Made by a program: the position numbers and the translations under genes. Below, in pieces: positions 9,000 through 17,985 of a stretch of 64,000 nucleotides of DNA (positions are counted from its first letter, which is position 1; the number at the start of each line of letters is the position of its first letter). The notes under the pieces are model-generated. The model had not been told where the DNA came from and searched no databases. It saw only the letters and a list, made by a program, of their open reading frames with translations. The DNA comes from Lepagella muris (GTDB lineage: Bacteria; Bacteroidota; Bacteroidia; Bacteroidales; Muribaculaceae), in the NCBI RefSeq assembly GCF_004793975.1, contig NZ_SRYB01000001.1, forward strand, positions 237,916 to 301,915. Direction: 5' to 3'.

Positions 9000-9569
9000 A
9001 TTATAGTGAAAAGGCATCGCGGATTGCCGTGCCGGAGCCGCCGCAGGCGTTGAAAGGTTCTCCAACTCTGGCGGAGAACCACACCCTCGGAGAGCAAGGG
9101 TTGTGAGGCACCGAATTTATTTCGAGTGCCCCGCAACATACCTTGCTCATCCATGTGGATGCTTGTGTATCAACGAATTTACAGGGAATGATCGAAGTTG
9201 AGTGCCAAGAGGTGCCGGTCAGACCTCTTTAAGCATGGAATCCATCGAAAAAAGCGTGGCTCCGGTGGCTGCGCCCTGCCTTGGGCGCGTGCGATTGCCT
9301 TATTAAAGTTACAAAAAATCTCTGACATGACCAAAAACCGGGGTTCCGGGTGTCGCTGAGAAGCGCGTGATAACCGAATCAAGAGCCATTAATGCCCCAG
9401 CCAGTTCCTCCTTGACCCGAAAATCATGCAAAAAAGGTGTTATTCAAAATCGCGTCACTTTGAGGCAACGCGAGGCGACCGAGTACCGCATATCCCTGAA
9501 ATTATGCCTGACGTACAGACATATAGTAACTTTGCAACGTGGATATCAGCCAACACGTCTGCCGTCACA

Positions 9570-9592
9570 TTCAAGTTAATGTCTATAGGAAT
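9570..9592 (+). repeat. Direct repeat, copy 1 of 2 (23 bp)
   Basis: A 23-bp sequence beginning TTCAAGTTAATG and ending CTATAGGAAT occurs here and identically at 9702-9724, 132 bp apart. A pair of identical repeats upstream of the tra operon could be iterons, oriT-protein sites or regulator sites. Confidence 0.85.
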
Positions 9593-9701
9593 GCTCGACC
9601 GCATGAACGTAATGACAAATGTCTGCACAATCGGATTCATAATTGAATAATCAAATATTCGGGCATACGCCAATGCCTGTGTACGTCAAAGCATCCACGC
9701 T

Positions 9702-9724
9702 TTCAAGTTAATGTCTATAGGAAT
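9702..9724 (+). repeat. Direct repeat, copy 2 of 2 (23 bp)
   Basis: Identical to 9570-9592. The sequence between the copies is not itself repeated. Confidence 0.85.
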
Positions 9725-9862
9725 AACCGTATGATAGTTTTGACATTCGCACGCTAATGTAAACGTCCGTGTAACGGTACATTCAATTACAGAATCAACC
9801 AAGTGCTAACAAGCACATTCACTTATCCGCTTGCACATATACTTATGCAAGTATGTAAGTAC

Positions 9863-9882
9863 ATTTGGCTACGTAGCCAAAT
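9863..9882. promoter_or_regulatory. Perfect 20-bp palindrome upstream of traA
   Basis: ATTTGGCTACGTAGCCAAAT is fully self-complementary, the form of a dimeric regulator's operator. It lies 127 bp before traA, at the downstream end of the repeat-rich region, so it is a candidate operator for the tra operon. The protein that binds it is unknown. Confidence 0.55.
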
Positions 9883-10008
9883 ATCCCCGTATCCTTTCTG
9901 AACAGGCAATTCCCGGTTTTGTCGCTAAGACCGGTCGGCCGGTGGCGTGCCTTGTCGGAATCGAAGTGTGATAATCAACCCTATTGTTTAACCCTATTTT
10001 TTCCCGCA

Positions 10009-10767
10009 ATGAAAGATCCCGTATTCGTAGCCTTCTCCACCCAGAAGGGAGGAGCCGGCAAAACGACCCTGACTGTGCTTATGGCGAGTTATCTCTACTA
10101 CGTCAGGGGGATGAAAGTCCTCGTTGTGGACTGCGACTATCCCCAGTACAGCATCAAAGAGATGCGCGACAGAGATGTGGAGATTCTGAAAATCAACAAG
10201 ACATTTCTCAGAAATTTCAACGAACTGCGTCGGCGCACCCAGTGCGATCCTTATCCTATCCTCATTGCCAAGCCGGAAGATGCCCTCGCAAGGGTACAGG
10301 CGCGGATAGAAGCCGGACATGAATATGACATCGTTCTGTTCGACCTTCCCGGAACCATCAACAATCCGGGTGTGGCAAAGACGGTATCGCTCATGGATTA
10401 CCTTTTCTGTCCTGTAGCCGCTGACAAGCTGATTCTTGAAAGCTCGCTTGCCTTCGCTATGAAGGTGCGCGACGAGATTATGACGCTTAATGGCAGCTCG
10501 GTCAAGGAGATGTATATGGTCTGGAATCTTGTGGATGCCCGAGAGAAGACCGACCTCTATGACCGCTATGAAGAGGTCTTTGAGGAACAGATGCTGCAAA
10601 CTCTCAAAACCAGACTTCCCGACACCAAACGCTACCGGCGCGAGGGGTCGAAAGACGCGGCACGTGCCGTGTTCCGTTCGACTCTGTTACCGCCTGACAA
10701 AACTCTGCTGAAAGGCAGCCGACTGGTGGATCTGGTCAATGAGATTCTCGGTATAATCAAGCTCTGA
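10009..10767 (+). CDS. traA: TraA, ParA-type ATPase of the conjugation operon
   Basis: ParA/MinD-like P-loop ATPase of 252 residues, first gene of the tra operon. The ATG at 10009 (MKDPVFVAFSTQKGGAGKT) is used because the deviant Walker A KGGAGKTT then falls at the usual position; an upstream TTG at 9919 would add an unrelated leader. Asp residues of VVDCDYPQ and the Walker B-like LFDLPGTI are visible. Its role in Bacteroidales elements is not well defined; ParA proteins position DNA or protein cargo using nucleotide-driven dimers. Confidence 0.87.
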   Translation: MKDPVFVAFSTQKGGAGKTTLTVLMASYLYYVRGMKVLVVDCDYPQYSIKEMRDRDVEILKINKTFLRNFNELRRRTQCDPYPILIAKPEDALARVQARIEAGHEYDIVLFDLPGTINNPGVAKTVSLMDYLFCPVAADKLILESSLAFAMKVRDEIMTLNGSSVKEMYMVWNLVDAREKTDLYDRYEEVFEEQMLQTLKTRLPDTKRYRREGSKDAARAVFRSTLLPPDKTLLKGSRLVDLVNEILGIIKL

Positions 10768-10775
10768 CAAGGCTT

Positions 10776-11204
10776 ATGGCAAAACGATATGATAATGATT
10801 TCGATGCCGAAGGTTTCGTTGAGAACTTTCGTGCCAAAGATGAGCCGCCCGCCCCCCGGACTCCGAAGGAGAAGCAACAGCCTGTAATGGAGGAACGGGA
10901 CGGAGTTGCCAATAGAAAAGAAAAAACTGCAACTGAACGTAGCGAAAGACTGAAGCCGACCGACTCGGCTGATGCCTACAAGGCCGCATATATCGACGAC
11001 CTGAAATACAGGTTCCCGGAACATGGCTGGCCGCAGGTCAAGATAAATCCCGCTTTCTGTTCACGGATTGCAAATCTCGAAATCCTGTGTGGCAACCGCA
11101 GAGCCAATCTCTCAACCTTCATCAACAATTTGCTGGAGCGGCACTTCCGTGACTGCGAGACACAAATCAAAGAACTAAAGAAAAAGTATAACGATAATGA
11201 GTAA
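10776..11204 (+). CDS. TraB-position protein, DUF3408-like
   Basis: A 142-residue protein with a charged, probably disordered N-terminal half (Lys/Glu/Pro-rich to about residue 65) and a compact C-terminal part containing RRANLSTFINNLLERHF, a ribbon-helix-helix-like pattern as in DUF3408 proteins of Bacteroidales elements. It begins 8 bp after traA and overlaps the next gene by 8 bp. A DNA-binding partner of the ParA-like TraA is a reasonable inference, as ParA systems usually pair with such adaptors. Confidence 0.7.
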   Translation: MAKRYDNDFDAEGFVENFRAKDEPPAPRTPKEKQQPVMEERDGVANRKEKTATERSERLKPTDSADAYKAAYIDDLKYRFPEHGWPQVKINPAFCSRIANLEILCGNRRANLSTFINNLLERHFRDCETQIKELKKKYNDNE

Positions 11205-11526
11205 TTCCCCTTCTACTCCATTTATGGAAAAGGTGTCGGGAGCCGTGTCAGGCGCATTGTCTGACGCTCTCGACCGGCAGTCGCCATCGCTGGCGGCAGC
11301 GAAGAAATATCAGGAGCGGTTCCTCTCGAAAAACCGCATCAACTCCAACTGTCGTGTCTATATCTCCGACGAAATGTTCGACCTGCTCAACCGTATGGTT
11401 GCAGCGGTCGGCAAGAACCGGGCTTCGGTCGGGAACTATGTCACCGAGATAGTGCGCGAACACGTGGAGCGGAACCGCGAGTCAATCAACGCCATCTATT
11501 TCACCAATACCCGGCCTCTGTTCTGA
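11197..11526 (+). CDS. TraC-position protein, second DUF3408-like gene
   Basis: A 109-residue protein whose C-terminal half, with NRASVGNYVTEIVREHVE, resembles the matching part of the preceding gene, so the two are probably diverged paralogues. The stop (TGA) overlaps the ATG of the next gene at 11526, indicating translational coupling. Likely a small DNA-binding protein; its exact role in conjugation is unknown. Confidence 0.68.
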   Translation: MSNSPSTPFMEKVSGAVSGALSDALDRQSPSLAAAKKYQERFLSKNRINSNCRVYISDEMFDLLNRMVAAVGKNRASVGNYVTEIVREHVERNRESINAIYFTNTRPLF

Positions 11527-12239
11527 TGGAAGTATTGCTGATTGTGGCGTTGCTGGCAAGCAACATCTATCTCATCGGGAAAGTGCTGAAGAGACCGGCG
11601 GAAAAACATCCGCCAGCTCCGGCCACAAATTCCGAAGAAACACCTTCTCCGGCATCATCGGGACCAGACGACGATTCCCTCGTGGGTCGCAGTCACTATG
11701 ACATGGACAGGCTCAACTCCCTGATTGATGCAAAAGTCAACTCCAGAGTTGACGAGAAAGTGGATGAAATAGTGACAAGGATAAGAACAGAGCTGACCAG
11801 TCCGGAAGATGTAGGTCTTCCGCCTGAAGAGCCGGCACAGCCTGAACAGGAGAAGACTATCCCGCAGGAGAGACTCGACGAGGTTTTCACTCACCATACT
11901 GTGGGCGAGTCATTCGGCGACGCCCCTGAAATCACGGAACGTCAGACAGGCGGGCAGGACTTCAAGGCACTTGAAAGTGCGGTACGTGTGGCAAAGGATG
12001 AGCCCCACACACCCGAAGAAGCAGCAGCCGCCAAGGAAACGCTCAAAGAGATTCAGGGAACCGTCATCGAAGAACGGCTGTCGCTTGATCCGAAAGTGCG
12101 CACGCGTATCCTCTCGATTATCTACGGCGACGAGGATGAGCCGCTTACCAAAGAGGTCATCGCCAAGAAGAAAGTGGTCTATTCCAAGACCATCGACACT
12201 GTTGACATTGACCGGATCAATCTCAATATCTTAACTTGA
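11526..12239 (+). CDS. TraD-position conjugation protein
   Basis: A 237-residue protein starting with a hydrophobic segment (MEVLLIVALLASNIYLIGKV), likely a membrane anchor, followed by a Pro/Glu/Ser-rich stretch and an acidic helical region. No catalytic motif is visible. Its place between the DUF3408-like genes and traE matches the gene usually called TraD in Bacteroidales elements. Function unknown. Confidence 0.62.
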   Translation: MEVLLIVALLASNIYLIGKVLKRPAEKHPPAPATNSEETPSPASSGPDDDSLVGRSHYDMDRLNSLIDAKVNSRVDEKVDEIVTRIRTELTSPEDVGLPPEEPAQPEQEKTIPQERLDEVFTHHTVGESFGDAPEITERQTGGQDFKALESAVRVAKDEPHTPEEAAAAKETLKEIQGTVIEERLSLDPKVRTRILSIIYGDEDEPLTKEVIAKKKVVYSKTIDTVDIDRINLNILT

Positions 12240-12256
12240 TTATTAACGAATCTGAA

Positions 12257-12616
12257 ATGCGTATGAAGAAATTCCTCAATAAGATGTATAACCGTGTCGT
12301 AGCGTGGATGAACGCTCCACACATGCGCCGTCCTATGGCGGCAATGCTCCTGCTCACCGCCGCTGTCCAGATGTGGGCCGCAGGTGACGGAATGTCAGGT
12401 ATCAATCAGGCTACAAGCATGATAAGTGGATATTTTGACCCCGGCACCAAACTCATTTACGCCATCGGTGCTATGGTAGGTCTCATCGGCGGTGTCAAGG
12501 TCTATGGCAAGTTCTCGTCAGGCGATCCCGACACAAGCAAGACCGCTGCCTCGTGGTTCGGTGCCTGTATTTTCCTTATCGTCGCCGCTACCATTCTCCG
12601 CTCTTTCTTCCTCTAA
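12257..12616 (+). CDS. traE: TraE, small membrane protein (DUF4134)
   Basis: A 119-residue membrane protein with hydrophobic stretches at about 25-42 (PMAAMLLLTAAVQMWAAG), 60-78 and 100-118. Size, order and topology match DUF4134 TraE proteins, which occupy the VirB2/pilin-like position of the channel operon. The ATG at 12257 is chosen over a TTG at 12236. The next gene begins immediately after the stop. Confidence 0.8.
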   Translation: MRMKKFLNKMYNRVVAWMNAPHMRRPMAAMLLLTAAVQMWAAGDGMSGINQATSMISGYFDPGTKLIYAIGAMVGLIGGVKVYGKFSSGDPDTSKTAASWFGACIFLIVAATILRSFFL

Positions 12617-12928
12617 ATGGCTTCGTATTCCATCAACAAGGGTATCGGCCGGACAGTGGAATACAAGGGGTTGAAAGCGCAATATCTTTTCATCTTCGCC
12701 GGAGGTCTCATCATTGACTTCGTATTGTTCGTAATCCTTTATATGTGCGGTGTCCCGCAATGGTTCTGCATCGGGTTTGGTGCCGCGAGTGCCTCAATTC
12801 TGGTGTGGTACACTTTCCACCTGAATGGGAAATACGGTCAATACGGTCTGATGAAGATTACCTCGGTGAAATATCGTCCCCGGTATATCATCAACCGCCT
12901 ACGGCTTAAACGCTTAATCAGACATTGA
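12617..12928 (+). CDS. traF: TraF, VirB3-like membrane protein (DUF4133)
   Basis: A 103-residue protein with two adjacent transmembrane helices (about 22-46 and 52-70) and a basic C-terminus (LRLKRLIRH). This matches the VirB3-like DUF4133 family, which works next to the VirB4 ATPase; that ATPase is the next gene, 2 bp after the TraF stop. Start is directly after the traE stop. Confidence 0.8.
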   Translation: MASYSINKGIGRTVEYKGLKAQYLFIFAGGLIIDFVLFVILYMCGVPQWFCIGFGAASASILVWYTFHLNGKYGQYGLMKITSVKYRPRYIINRLRLKRLIRH

Positions 12929-12930
12929 CT

Positions 12931-15420
12931 ATGAAGAATACGTTAAAAGCAACGACACTCGAAACAAAGCTGCCATTGCTCGCTGTAGAACACGGCTGCA
13001 TTATCAGCAAAGATGCAGACATAACGGTCGCCTTTGAGGTTGCCTTGCCGGAACTGTTCACCGTCACTTCTCAGGAGTATGAAGCCATGCACGGAGCATG
13101 GTGCAAGGCTATCAAGGTGCTCCCGCATTACTCGGTGGTGCATAAGCAGGATTGGTTCGTGTCGGAACGCTATAAGCCGGAACTCCAGAAAGATGACCTC
13201 TCTTTCCTCGACCGTTCTTTTGAACGCCACTTCAACGAGCGTCCATATATCGCCCACAAGTGCTATCTGTTCCTGACAAAGACCACGAAGGAACGGGCCC
13301 GTCAGCAGAGCAACTTCTCGACACTATGCCGGGGGCGTATCACTCCTAAAGAACTCAATCACGAGATGATTGTCAAGTTCATGGAGTCGGTGGAACAGTT
13401 CGAGCGCATTATCAACGACACCGGCTATATCAGGCTGCGCCACCTCTCTGATGATGAACTGGTTGGCACTGAAAAGGAATCCGGACTTATCGAAAAATAT
13501 ATGTCGCTGACAATGGACGATGTTACCTGTCTGGAAGATATAGACCTCGATGCCCGCCAGATGCGGATTGGCGACAAGATGCTCTGTCTGCATACGCTGT
13601 CCGACACAGATGATCTTCCCAGTAAAGTCAGCACTGATAACCGTTACGAGCGGTTATCGACTGACCGAAGTGACTGCCGTCTCTCGTTTGCCTCTCCCGT
13701 CGGGTTGCTCTTACCCTGCAACCATATCTACAATCAGTATATCCTGATTGACGACCACGACGAGAACTTGGCGAAGTTCGAGAAGACTGCCCGTAACATG
13801 AACTCGTTGAGCCGCTACTCTCGCTCAAACGCTATCAACAAAGAGTGGATTGACCGCTATCTCAACGAAGCACATTCATACGGTTTGACCTCCGTCCGTT
13901 GCCATATCAACATTATGGCTTGGAGCGACGATGCCGAGGAACTGAGGCGCATCAAGAATGATGTCGGGGGTCAGTTGGCAACAATGGGATGTATGCCGCG
14001 CCACAACACCATCGACTGTCCGACACTGTTCTGGTCGGCAATGCCCGGAAATGAGGCTGATTTTCCTGCGGAGGAATCGTTTTATACGTTCATCGAGCCT
14101 GCCGCCTGTTTCTTTACTGCCGAAACCAACTACCGCAGCAGCCTGTCTCCATTCGGGATAAAGATGGTCGATAGACTGACCGGGAAACCGATACACCTTG
14201 ATATATCGGACGAACCGATGAGAAGAGGTGTCACAACCAACCGAAACAAGTTCATTCTCGGTCCGTCCGGTAGCGGTAAGTCATTCTTCACCAACCATCT
14301 GGTGCGCCAATATTATGAACAGAACACACATATTCTGTTGATTGATACCGGCAACTCTTATGAGGGTCTTTGTAATCTGATTCATAATAAGACGCATGGC
14401 GAAGATGGTGTTTATTACACCTACACCGAGGACAGCCCGATTTCATTCAATCCTTTCTATACGGATGACGGGGTCTTCGATGTGGAGAAGAAGGACTCGA
14501 TCAAGACGCTGCTCCTGACACTCTGGAAGTCAGAGGATGACAGAGTGACAAAGACCGAGAGTGGTGAGTTAGGTTCTGCGTTGTCAATGTTTCTCGAAAA
14601 GATGAACAAGGACAAGAACATAATTCCATGCTTCAACTCATTTTACGAGTTTATGCGTGACGAGTATCGCGCTGAAATGGCACAGCGTCCTATCCCCATC
14701 TATAAACAGGACTTCGACATAGACAACTTCCTGACTACCCTGCGGCAATATTATCACGGAGGCCGTTTTGACTTCCTTCTCAACTCCAAAGAGAATATCG
14801 ACCTGTTGAACAGGAGGTTTGTGGTGTTTGAAGTGGATTCTATTAAAGAGAATAAAGAACTTTTCCCGATAGTGACAATCATCATCATGGAGGCCTTCAT
14901 CAACAAGATGAGGCGATTGAAAGGTATCCGCAAGATGATAATAGTGGAAGAGGCTTGGAAGGCTCTTTCGACTGCGAACATGGCTGAGTATCTGAAATAT
15001 ATGTTCAAGACTGTCCGCAAGTATTTCGGTGAAGCAGTGGTGGTTACGCAGGAGGTTGACGACATCATATCGTCACCGATTGTCAAGGAGACCATCATCA
15101 ACAACTCAGACTGTAAAATCTTGCTCGACCAGCGCAAGTATATGAACCGCTTCGACCAGATTCAGGAACTGCTCGGTCTGACCGACAAGGAGAAAAGCCA
15201 GATACTCAGTATCAATATGGCGAATAACCCCAACCGCCTATATAAAGAGGTTTGGATTGGTTTGGGCGGCACACAGTCAGCGGTCTATGCCACAGAGGTA
15301 AGCAAAGAAGAATATCTTTGCTACACCACCGAGGAGACGGAGAAGATCAGAGTTCTCGAAATGGCTGAAAAACTCGGCGGCGACACAGAAGCCGCCATTA
15401 AACGAATTGCCAACGAATAA
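12931..15420 (+). CDS. traG: TraG, VirB4-type conjugation ATPase
   Basis: Energises assembly of the type IV secretion channel at the inner membrane. The 829-residue protein has an N-terminal VirB4 domain (about 1-420), then the ATPase domain with Walker A LGPSGSGKSFF near residue 447 and Walker B-like KMIIVEEAWKAL near residue 670. Length is normal for Bacteroidales TraG. ATG at 12931 is preferred to a TTG at 12925. Confidence 0.93.
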   Translation: MKNTLKATTLETKLPLLAVEHGCIISKDADITVAFEVALPELFTVTSQEYEAMHGAWCKAIKVLPHYSVVHKQDWFVSERYKPELQKDDLSFLDRSFERHFNERPYIAHKCYLFLTKTTKERARQQSNFSTLCRGRITPKELNHEMIVKFMESVEQFERIINDTGYIRLRHLSDDELVGTEKESGLIEKYMSLTMDDVTCLEDIDLDARQMRIGDKMLCLHTLSDTDDLPSKVSTDNRYERLSTDRSDCRLSFASPVGLLLPCNHIYNQYILIDDHDENLAKFEKTARNMNSLSRYSRSNAINKEWIDRYLNEAHSYGLTSVRCHINIMAWSDDAEELRRIKNDVGGQLATMGCMPRHNTIDCPTLFWSAMPGNEADFPAEESFYTFIEPAACFFTAETNYRSSLSPFGIKMVDRLTGKPIHLDISDEPMRRGVTTNRNKFILGPSGSGKSFFTNHLVRQYYEQNTHILLIDTGNSYEGLCNLIHNKTHGEDGVYYTYTEDSPISFNPFYTDDGVFDVEKKDSIKTLLLTLWKSEDDRVTKTESGELGSALSMFLEKMNKDKNIIPCFNSFYEFMRDEYRAEMAQRPIPIYKQDFDIDNFLTTLRQYYHGGRFDFLLNSKENIDLLNRRFVVFEVDSIKENKELFPIVTIIIMEAFINKMRRLKGIRKMIIVEEAWKALSTANMAEYLKYMFKTVRKYFGEAVVVTQEVDDIISSPIVKETIINNSDCKILLDQRKYMNRFDQIQELLGLTDKEKSQILSINMANNPNRLYKEVWIGLGGTQSAVYATEVSKEEYLCYTTEETEKIRVLEMAEKLGGDTEAAIKRIANE

Positions 15421-15423
15421 TAT

Positions 15424-16188
15424 ATGTTTAAAGATATTTTAGAATTTCTCGAACCCGTGCTAAACGTGTTCACTGCGATTGTAATCTTCAGCCTTGGGAT
15501 TACAATCTGTGTCGGCTGCATAATGCTGGCTTTCAAGACTTGCGGCCGGTTCAATGCTTTTGTCAGAAAGAAGGCTGAAAAGACTGTCAACAAATGGGCC
15601 CGTCACGCCGACTATGTTGTCGTGCGCATCGGTGAACGGATCGGTCATTTCGTCAAGGAGGCCATCGAAAAGTCGAAGACCGGGATTCCTGTTGACATGC
15701 GTCCCAAAATGGTAGGTGACTGGTTTTGTCCCGACGGGGCCGATATGACAATCAGCGAACACAACGGTTATTACAAGGTGAAATTCTCAGGAACAGGTCT
15801 TCCTGCCGAGATTATTCCGCAGGAGTTTATACTCCGGGATATTCAGGGGTGGCTCCATGACGATAACGTCTATTGTGCCGAGGGTCGTGATGTACTGGCT
15901 ATGGCTATATCGAATGACGGCAATGAAATATTCGTCGCGGATCTGGGCAGGACATTCTACCAGATGCGAGATATGACAAAGACAGAACTAAAGACCTTTG
16001 ATGAGGCAGCCTTGGATGATTTTATCAATGCCAATCAGTCAGCAGAGAATAAGGATATTCTGACCGAGGTTCACGAAGTCGTGGAGAAACTCACTCTGTC
16101 TGAGGATGTTCGTAAAAGGCTCTGCAAACTGGCAATCAAGGATGTTCCGGCCAATGATGTAGGCTTTAACATCAATGTCATCGAGTGA
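15424..16188 (+). CDS. Membrane-anchored protein of the tra operon, unknown function (traH position)
   Basis: A 254-residue protein with an N-terminal transmembrane segment (about 10-38, LNVFTAIVIFSLGITICVG) followed by a soluble domain containing FCPDGADMTISEHNGYYKVK, a beta-rich pattern like small lipocalin- or DUF-type domains seen in Bacteroidales proteins. No catalytic residues stand out. It lies 3 bp after traG in the operon. I do not recognise a defined family. Confidence 0.55.
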   Translation: MFKDILEFLEPVLNVFTAIVIFSLGITICVGCIMLAFKTCGRFNAFVRKKAEKTVNKWARHADYVVVRIGERIGHFVKEAIEKSKTGIPVDMRPKMVGDWFCPDGADMTISEHNGYYKVKFSGTGLPAEIIPQEFILRDIQGWLHDDNVYCAEGRDVLAMAISNDGNEIFVADLGRTFYQMRDMTKTELKTFDEAALDDFINANQSAENKDILTEVHEVVEKLTLSEDVRKRLCKLAIKDVPANDVGFNINVIE

Positions 16189-16316
16189 AAGTGCTGCGTG
16201 TACTATGGGCAATAATCGCAGGTCTGTTCATCGGACTGCTTGCCCTGATAACCTTTCCTCTGCTTCTGCTCTATGTCGGATTGAAAATAATCGGAGGCAT
16301 GGCCTCCAAAATCTAA
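16185..16316 (+). CDS. 43-residue hydrophobic protein in the tra operon
   Basis: GTG-started reading frame overlapping the preceding stop (GTGA). It encodes MKVLRVLWAIIAGLFIG, then a second hydrophobic stretch and a short GGMASKI tail: one or two membrane helices. It fills the only gap between the traH-position gene and traI, and the overlap supports coupled translation. Too small for family assignment. Confidence 0.55.
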   Translation: MKVLRVLWAIIAGLFIGLLALITFPLLLLYVGLKIIGGMASKI

Positions 16317-16320
16317 AGAA

Positions 16321-16965
16321 ATGCGTATGAAAGAATTGAAATTTATCCTCCCTCTCGTTCTGTTTTGCCTGTTCCTCGGAGCGGGCAGGGCAAACGCCCA
16401 ATGGACGGTGATTGACCCGTCTAACATCGCCCAGTCTATTGTCAACTCTTCCAAATCACTCGTTCAGGAGTCAACGACGGCGACAAATATGGTGCGTAAT
16501 TTTCAGGAGACGGTAAAGATTTACCAGCAGGCGAAGAAATATTACGATGCCCTCCAGTCGGTCAACAATCTCGTCCGTGACGCCCGCAAGGTGCAGCAGA
16601 CAATCCTGATGCTCGGCAATATCTCCGGCTATTATGTAAATAATTTCCAGAAGATGCTGACTGACCCTAATTTCACGTCGAGTGAACTGTCGGCTATAGC
16701 ATCGGGATATACCCGGATTCTTGAAGAGGCCGGCGGAGTCCTTAACGACCTGAAACAGGTGGTCAATATCACGACACTCTCGATGACCGACAAAGATCGT
16801 ATGGATGTGGTAGATGACTGCTACAAGGAGATGAAGCGGCTGAAAAGCCTGACGGCATATTATACCAACAAGAATATCAGTGTGTCGTATCTCCGCGCTA
16901 AGAAGAAGGCTGATACCCAAAGGGTGATCAATCTTTATGGCGACGGCTCTGAGAAATACTGGTGA
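16321..16965 (+). CDS. traI: TraI, periplasmic conjugation protein (DUF4141)
   Basis: A 214-residue protein with a clear signal peptide (LKFILPLVLFCLFLGAGRANA, cleaved near residue 26) and a helical, Gln/Asn/Lys-rich mature part reminiscent of VirB5-like channel proteins. Family and order match DUF4141 TraI. Its stop overlaps the ATG of traJ. Confidence 0.82.
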   Translation: MRMKELKFILPLVLFCLFLGAGRANAQWTVIDPSNIAQSIVNSSKSLVQESTTATNMVRNFQETVKIYQQAKKYYDALQSVNNLVRDARKVQQTILMLGNISGYYVNNFQKMLTDPNFTSSELSAIASGYTRILEEAGGVLNDLKQVVNITTLSMTDKDRMDVVDDCYKEMKRLKSLTAYYTNKNISVSYLRAKKKADTQRVINLYGDGSEKYW

Positions 16966-17981
16966 TGCCTATGCTGTGTGCCATTGATTTTTCCAACCTC
17001 CATACCATACTCCGGTCGCTCTATGACGAGATGATGCCGCTTTGTTCCGACATGGCGGGAGTGGCTCAGGGGATTGCCGGATTAGGCGCGCTGTTCTATG
17101 TGGCCTACAGGATATGGAGGTCATTGGCTGCTGCCGAACCGGTGGATGTATTTCCTCTGCTGCGTCCGTTCGCAATCGGACTGTGTATAATGTTCTTTCC
17201 ATCTATAGTTCTCGGCACCATCAATTCTGTCATGTCGCCGATTGTGCAGGGCACAGCCTCGATGCTTGAGGGTCAGACTCTCGATATGCAGAAATATCGG
17301 GAGGAGAAAGACCGGCTGGAGTATGAGGCTATGATGAAAGACCCGTCAACGGCATATCTCGTGGATGATGCCGAATTTGACAGGCAGATTGATGAACTAG
17401 GAGTGACTGAGGTGGGTACGGCGGCCGGAATGTATATCGAGCGTGGAATGTATAAGGTCAAAAAAGCGATTCAGAATTTCTTCCGGGAACTGCTGGAAAT
17501 GCTTTTCCAAGCAGCATCGCTGACCATTGACACGATTAGGACATTCTTTCTCATTGTCCTTGCCATTCTGGGACCGATTGCCTTTGCCCTGTCGGTATGG
17601 GATGGATTCCAATCAACATTGACCACATGGATCCAACGCTATATACAAACTTATCTGTGGTTGCCCGTGGCTGATTTGTTCTCCACCATCCTCGCCAAGA
17701 TTCAGGTGCTGATGCTTCAGAACGATATATCGGAACTGACCAATAATCCCAACATAAATCTCGATAGTTCAAATACTTGCTATATCATATTTATGGTGAT
17801 TGGAATTGTCGGCTACTTCACTATACCGACTGTTTCAGGCTGGATTATTCAGGCAGGAGGCGCAGGAAACTATAACCGTGCGGTCAACAATACCACAATG
17901 CAGGCCGGCTCTATGGCGGGCAGTGTCGGTGGTGCCGTGGTCGGCAATGTTGCCGGACGTGCCGGAAAACTATTAAAATAG
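16965..17981 (+). CDS. traJ: TraJ, VirB6-like polytopic channel protein
   Basis: A 338-residue inner-membrane protein with several long hydrophobic segments (about 27-50, 60-85, 175-205, 220-245 and 265-290) and a Gly/Ala-rich C-terminus (GSMAGSVGGAVVGNVAG). It is the VirB6-like component of the conjugation channel. The ATG at 16965 overlaps the traI stop as TGATG; a GTG three bases earlier is less likely. Confidence 0.83.
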   Translation: MPMLCAIDFSNLHTILRSLYDEMMPLCSDMAGVAQGIAGLGALFYVAYRIWRSLAAAEPVDVFPLLRPFAIGLCIMFFPSIVLGTINSVMSPIVQGTASMLEGQTLDMQKYREEKDRLEYEAMMKDPSTAYLVDDAEFDRQIDELGVTEVGTAAGMYIERGMYKVKKAIQNFFRELLEMLFQAASLTIDTIRTFFLIVLAILGPIAFALSVWDGFQSTLTTWIQRYIQTYLWLPVADLFSTILAKIQVLMLQNDISELTNNPNINLDSSNTCYIIFMVIGIVGYFTIPTVSGWIIQAGGAGNYNRAVNNTTMQAGSMAGSVGGAVVGNVAGRAGKLLK

Positions 17982-17985
17982 AATT

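Larger units (their letters stand above)
9000..10008. other. Non-coding region between divergent mob and tra operons; probable oriT and operator region
   Basis: About 1 kb without a supportable gene. Because mobA reads left and traA reads right, this is where oriT and both operon promoters should lie. It contains a direct repeat pair (9570 and 9702), a 20-bp perfect palindrome (9863-9882), a hairpin with CTTGCA/TGCAAG arms near 9830-9856, GTGCT/AGCAC arms near 9801-9815, and a -7-like TAACTTTG near 9528. The nick site cannot be assigned from sequence alone. Confidence 0.55.

Noticed and set aside
9570..9724. Repeat pair as a minimal CRISPR array
   Set aside because: Only two repeats, a spacer of over 100 bp and no cas genes in the window.
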